A stretch of DNA of 57,748 nucleotides from Flavobacterium psychroterrae (lineage in GTDB: Bacteria; Bacteroidota; Bacteroidia; Flavobacteriales; Flavobacteriaceae): positions 1 to 57,748 of the forward strand of contig NZ_JAGYVZ010000024.1 of NCBI RefSeq assembly GCF_018380615.1. The letters are read 5' to 3'. Shown piece by piece: positions 54,403-57,748 of the stretch (positions within the stretch are counted from its first letter, which is position 1; each line of letters starts with the position of its first letter). The translations under genes and the position numbers were made by a program. Below the pieces are notes generated by a model. The model did no database searches, was not told the DNA's origin, and saw only the letters and a list, made by a program, of their open reading frames with translations.

Positions 54403-54437
54403 TGTTTTCTAATCATTAATCCTAAAACCGACCAATC

Positions 54438-56600
54438 ATGCCAGATTTAAATACTTTTAAGCTTGAAGGAACTAAATTAGTTCCCATCAACAGGTTCAAT
54501 CTTGAACCATCAAAACCCAGCAGTTCGTTTACGACTGCAACAATCAAAAGAGAACCACAATTTACAGTTATAGAACATCCTATAATTCATTCAATAGATA
54601 TAAAACCAATTCCTGTTATAATTGGATTTCCAATATTTGAAAGTTACTTTCCTTTAATTGAAGGAGATAATGCGATTACAGAGAATGATTCCTTCAAGGA
54701 TTACTTTAAGAATGAAATCACATTGTTTTTTCCTCAAATAGAAGCAGAACCCAATAACGGAACTCTATTTTATTATGAAAATGTACTTGATAAATCAGGG
54801 AATAAAAGCGGATTAGCGGGAAAAGTGACTTTAAAATACAGTATCAAAACTAAACCATTACAAGCAAACCAAAAAAGCATTGTTCTAAACCTGAGAGAAG
54901 CGATTTTAAATTTAAAAGTGAATCATGATATCGTTAAAATCAACGGAATTGTAAATGCAACAACACAGGAAATTCAGTTTGATTTGATTGACGAAGCCGT
55001 AAAAATTGCCTTTATGAATCTTGTTTCAAACATTAGTGATATGAAATGTAATGTTGATTTATTCTTTGATTTTAAAGGATATTCAAAAGTAAAACGGAAC
55101 TTTTTGTTTGCAAGAGATTTTACGGTTTTAAGAAGTCAAAACATCACTAAAAAAGATTTAGTTTCAACCAGATCATTGTTAGAACCTAAACTAACACTCA
55201 TAAATCGTCCGTTAATGGTGAAATCAGCAACAATAAATACTGCGACGCCAGGACGAGTTATCGCTGATATTCAGAAAGAAAATAATATAAAAGCAGGAGA
55301 TCAGGAAGAATTTGTAAAAAGTACTTTTTTGCTAAAAATCAATAAAACCTTAAATTTTCCGCTTTCTGTAAATGCTGTATCAAGTTTGTATAAAACGATA
55401 GATGGCGGATTTATAAACAATCCTTTCAATTTAAACGAAGACTTTTCACAGTTCAGGCAAATATTTGTTTCGGGATTTAATTTTGATAAACTTTCAATTT
55501 ATAAATCTATGGTTCAGCCCAATACATTTCTATTGATTTCAAAGATTTATAACCTTTCAAAAGATTTAAATACTATGAAACCCTGTATTTCGACCATTTT
55601 TCATGCCTATGAAGATGGAACAAGTACATCTGAAGAAATTTCGAAAATTAGTTTTCAGTTTGCCATTGGTCCCAATCTTTCTGATTTTGATCTTGCCAAA
55701 TTAAAAATCGCATTGCTGAATAATAATTTTATTGATGGCGATAATATGGATTATTTTGATAAAGTTCAATTTTTATTTCCTAATGATATTGCTGCAGAAT
55801 ATGAAGTGAGCGGGAATTATTTTTTGCAGAAATCTGATATTGCTACAGATGGCAAACATTTTCTGTTCAATCTTTCCACCGACGATTTATCTGAAGCAAG
55901 TATTATGATAAACGCATTAAATAATACAATTACACAATATGCGAACATCAATTTTAAGCATAAGGAAATAAAAGACACAAGTGTTATCGAACTCAATATC
56001 GAAAACACAATTGGCGAAATTGTCGAAGCTATAATTGATAATGAAGCCAAGAAAATAAAAATCAACAATCAGTCGATTTCAAATTGCAAACTCAATTCTA
56101 TTTTATTGGTTTACAATCAAAATGCCACTTATTTAAATAGTACTTTCTTTAAAAACTATCCGGAATTAATTAGCAATGATTCTAAATTTCTGGACTTTAC
56201 GGCTGTTAATCCAACGAATTCCGAAGCTTTAAAAAAGGTGTTTTTTGACTTCGAAAATATCGAAAATATTAGTTCAGAATTTAATCAGGTTGTTTCGCAA
56301 TCAACAAGCTATAACAGATATATTCAGGTAGAAATTAAAAGCCAAAGCGCGGCAACAAGCAAAATAACGATTGAACTGACGGTTCAGGAAACGGGAAGTA
56401 AATTTACAATTGAACGTTTAAAAGCTGAATTTGCAACACCAATTCTGTTCAATTTTATTATAAAAAACAGTCTTAACAACAATACTCTGATAGCTTATAA
56501 GGTCAATTATTTTGATAAAAATGACAATTTGATAAGTTCCAGAAACGATGTATTTAACTTTCTGACATCATCAAAAATAATCATAAATAAAAAGTCATGA
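54438..56600 (+). CDS. Large unrecognised protein, 720 aa
   Basis: I do not recognise this protein. It is 720 residues long, without signal peptide, membrane segment or cysteine cluster. It is Asn/Ile/Lys/Phe-rich and predicted beta-heavy with many short hydrophobic strands (for example NKSIVLNLREAILNLKVNHD and FKHKEIKDTSVIELNIENTIG). No catalytic motif is visible. The last codons overlap the muramidase start by four bases (ATGA), so the products are made in a fixed ratio. With the 671-residue protein it may form a structural shell, fibre or carrier; that is inference. Confidence 0.8.
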   Translation: MPDLNTFKLEGTKLVPINRFNLEPSKPSSSFTTATIKREPQFTVIEHPIIHSIDIKPIPVIIGFPIFESYFPLIEGDNAITENDSFKDYFKNEITLFFPQIEAEPNNGTLFYYENVLDKSGNKSGLAGKVTLKYSIKTKPLQANQKSIVLNLREAILNLKVNHDIVKINGIVNATTQEIQFDLIDEAVKIAFMNLVSNISDMKCNVDLFFDFKGYSKVKRNFLFARDFTVLRSQNITKKDLVSTRSLLEPKLTLINRPLMVKSATINTATPGRVIADIQKENNIKAGDQEEFVKSTFLLKINKTLNFPLSVNAVSSLYKTIDGGFINNPFNLNEDFSQFRQIFVSGFNFDKLSIYKSMVQPNTFLLISKIYNLSKDLNTMKPCISTIFHAYEDGTSTSEEISKISFQFAIGPNLSDFDLAKLKIALLNNNFIDGDNMDYFDKVQFLFPNDIAAEYEVSGNYFLQKSDIATDGKHFLFNLSTDDLSEASIMINALNNTITQYANINFKHKEIKDTSVIELNIENTIGEIVEAIIDNEAKKIKINNQSISNCKLNSILLVYNQNATYLNSTFFKNYPELISNDSKFLDFTAVNPTNSEALKKVFFDFENIENISSEFNQVVSQSTSYNRYIQVEIKSQSAATSKITIELTVQETGSKFTIERLKAEFATPILFNFIIKNSLNNNTLIAYKVNYFDKNDNLISSRNDVFNFLTSSKIIINKKS

Positions 56601-57415
56601 GAACGATAAAATTAGGCACAAAATCAACTGAAGTTTATTACTTAAATGAACTTCTGGAAGAACTGAAATACGGCGTCATTGTTTCTGATTATTTTGATGC
56701 TGAAACAGATAAAGCCGTAAAGAATTTTCAACTCACAAATAATTTAGTTGTGGATGGCATTGTGGGTTTAAAAACCTGGTCGCTATTGATGGAAAAAAGC
56801 AAAGGAGGATTTTCGTCCAACAGCAAATTACTTTCTGAACAAAATTTAATTGACTTTGCAAATGAACACAATCTGGAATTGGCGGTCATTAAAGCCGTTA
56901 ATGAAGTGGAAAGCGGAGGAAAGGGTTTTCTGGTCGACGGAAGGCCGAAAATTTTGTTTGAAGGTCATATTTTTTGGAGAGAACTCGAAAAACGAAATAT
57001 CGATCCCAACGATTACAGCAATAATAGTCAGGATATTTTATTTAAGAAATACACAAGATCCTACTATTTAGGAGGAACGGCAGAATATGCACGATTAGAA
57101 AAAGCAATATCATTAAGTGCTGACAAAAAAATTAGCGATGCTGCAAAATGTGCTGCGTCCTGGGGTTTATATCAAATAATGGGTTTTAACGCGCTCACAA
57201 TTGGTTATGAAACTATAGATGAGTTTGTAGAAAAAATGTATTTGAACGAAGGCGAACATCTAAAAGCTTTCGGTCTGTTTTTAGAAAAAAATAACCTGAT
57301 TGGTTATTTAAAAAATAAAAGATGGGCAGATTTTGCTTTGAGATATAATGGTGCAGGATACAAGGCAAACAAATACGATGAGAAATTAATAAAGGCTTAC
57401 ACCAAATTTTCCTGA
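56597..57415 (+). CDS. Peptidoglycan-binding N-acetylmuramidase, no signal peptide
   Basis: This 272-residue protein has an N-terminal PG_binding_1 domain (about residues 5-66; DAETDKAVKNFQ, VDGIVGLKTWSLL) and a DUF3380-type N-acetylmuramidase domain (about 85-270; AVIKAVNEVESGGKGFL with candidate catalytic Glu103/Glu105, ILFEGHIFW, ASWGLYQIMGFN and FALRYNGAGY). Phage endolysins and contractile-device enzymes use this architecture. It lacks a signal peptide, so export would need a holin, a phage-like device or lysis. The start overlaps the stop of the 720-residue gene. Confidence 0.9.
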   Translation: MRTIKLGTKSTEVYYLNELLEELKYGVIVSDYFDAETDKAVKNFQLTNNLVVDGIVGLKTWSLLMEKSKGGFSSNSKLLSEQNLIDFANEHNLELAVIKAVNEVESGGKGFLVDGRPKILFEGHIFWRELEKRNIDPNDYSNNSQDILFKKYTRSYYLGGTAEYARLEKAISLSADKKISDAAKCAASWGLYQIMGFNALTIGYETIDEFVEKMYLNEGEHLKAFGLFLEKNNLIGYLKNKRWADFALRYNGAGYKANKYDEKLIKAYTKFS

Positions 57416-57423
57416 ATAAGAAA

Positions 57424-57616
57424 GTTAGTTTCAGGTTTTAGTTTTTTTGTTTCAGGTTTCAAGTTAATGAACGTGTAATTAACCGCAAAACACACAAAGC
57501 TTTGCGAACTTAAAACTGCAAACTTATAAAAAAAACTCCACGAACTTTGCGGTAAAATTATGCTCAGCCAAAACCTGAAACAAAATAAACATGAAACCTG
57601 AAACAAAAAAATAAAA
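57424..57616. repeat. Nested inverted repeat (TTTCAGGTTT/CGCAAAG family)
   Basis: TTTTTTTGTTTCAGGTTTCA near 57442 is matched in inverse orientation by TGAAACCTGAAACAAAAAAA near 57592. Inside, ACCGCAAAACACACAAAGC (57482) faces TTTGCGGTAAAATT (57545). The inner flanks resemble those of the palindrome at 19441-19545. This is a REP-like intergenic element just after the muramidase operon, possibly a terminator. Confidence 0.5.
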
Positions 57617-57643
57617 ACAAAAAACCCGAAAGATTTAAAAATC

Positions 57644-57748
57644 TGAACTGCCCCCAAAAAGTTAGACACTATTTGGGGGCATTTTTATGGAAAAAAGAGT
57701 AAAATATGATTATGAGTTTAAGCTTGGCTGTATAAATAAAGTTTTAAA
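57644..57748 (+). mobile_element. Left end of an IS3-type insertion sequence
   Basis: The terminal sequence TGAACTGCCCCCAAAAAGTT begins at 57644, with an internal GCCCCCAAA/TTTGGGGGC inverted repeat (57650-57680). It is followed by a transposase start. The element runs past the window edge. Confidence 0.75.
57687..57748 (+). CDS. IS3-family transposase OrfA, partial
   Basis: The frame reads MEKRVKYDYEFKLGCINKVL up to the window end. It matches the start of OrfA in Bacteroidota IS3 elements, a helix-turn-helix protein that binds the terminal repeats and is completed by frameshifting into OrfB. Only the first 20 codons are inside the window. Confidence 0.7.
   Translation, partial: MEKRVKYDYEFKLGCINKVL

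Noticed and set aside
1..57748. CRISPR arrays, rRNA genes and replication origin
   Set aside because: No regular direct-repeat/spacer pattern, no rRNA sequence and no DnaA-box cluster were seen.

Overview
The window looks like the chromosome of a Flavobacterium-type bacterium (Bacteroidota). It is AT-rich, most start codons lack a Shine-Dalgarno sequence, and at least two promoters carry a TTTG-type -7 element. The protein families also fit: an RteC/DUF3945/TopB conjugative-element module, DUF6520, MauE, and Rcp1-type response regulators. I name no species, because everything here comes from reading the sequence without a database search.

Layout. 1-8.3 kb is sparsely coding. It holds two paralogous soluble PAS histidine kinases around a single-domain response regulator and a cold-shock protein, a decayed block with an IS6 remnant and dispersed repeats, and an icd fragment. 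8.3-12.8 kb holds ion-transport genes: nhaA, a DUF389 membrane protein and a ClC channel. 12.9-13.8 kb is a second copy of the decayed repeat block. 13.8-19.4 kb holds an ArsR-like regulator and an AraC regulator followed by a three-gene TolC/EmrA/EmrB-type efflux operon. 19.5-26.8 kb is a minus-strand run: a MPG-type glycosylase, an acetyltransferase-like protein, an MFS exporter, mug, an orphan 2-oxoglutarate dehydrogenase E1 gene with a frameshift, OsmC and an AraC regulator. A YceI-family gene at 27.2 kb has almost the same promoter as the ArsR-like gene at 14 kb.

28-36.5 kb is an electrophile/aldehyde metabolism cluster. A redox-Cys HxlR regulator is divergent from old yellow enzyme, two SDRs and a quinone reductase, and is followed by a hydrolase, an aldehyde dehydrogenase and two DinB/DUF1569-like paralogs, one of them frameshifted. 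36.9-41.3 kb is the remnant of a CTnDOT-like integrative conjugative element (rteC, HTH, DUF3945, truncated topB). 41.4-48 kb holds accessory genes: an 808-residue fusion of an alpha-oxoamine synthase and a FemAB/GNAT acyltransferase, a STAS-like protein with a PAS-AraC regulator, and a MauE-propeller membrane protein with a small exported Cys peptide. It ends in a broken S9 peptidase fused to a broken serine recombinase that runs into tRNA-Arg(ACG).

49-57.7 kb holds apt, then a two-component system with a multi-pass membrane protein. Divergent from it is a three-gene operon of two large unrecognised signal-less proteins and a signal-less peptidoglycan-binding muramidase. The window ends inside the left end of an IS3-type element. 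The best candidates for undescribed biology are the synthase-acyltransferase fusion, the signal-less muramidase operon with its divergent two-component system, the dispersed repeat whose hairpin shows compensatory base changes, and the shared CRP-like promoter.
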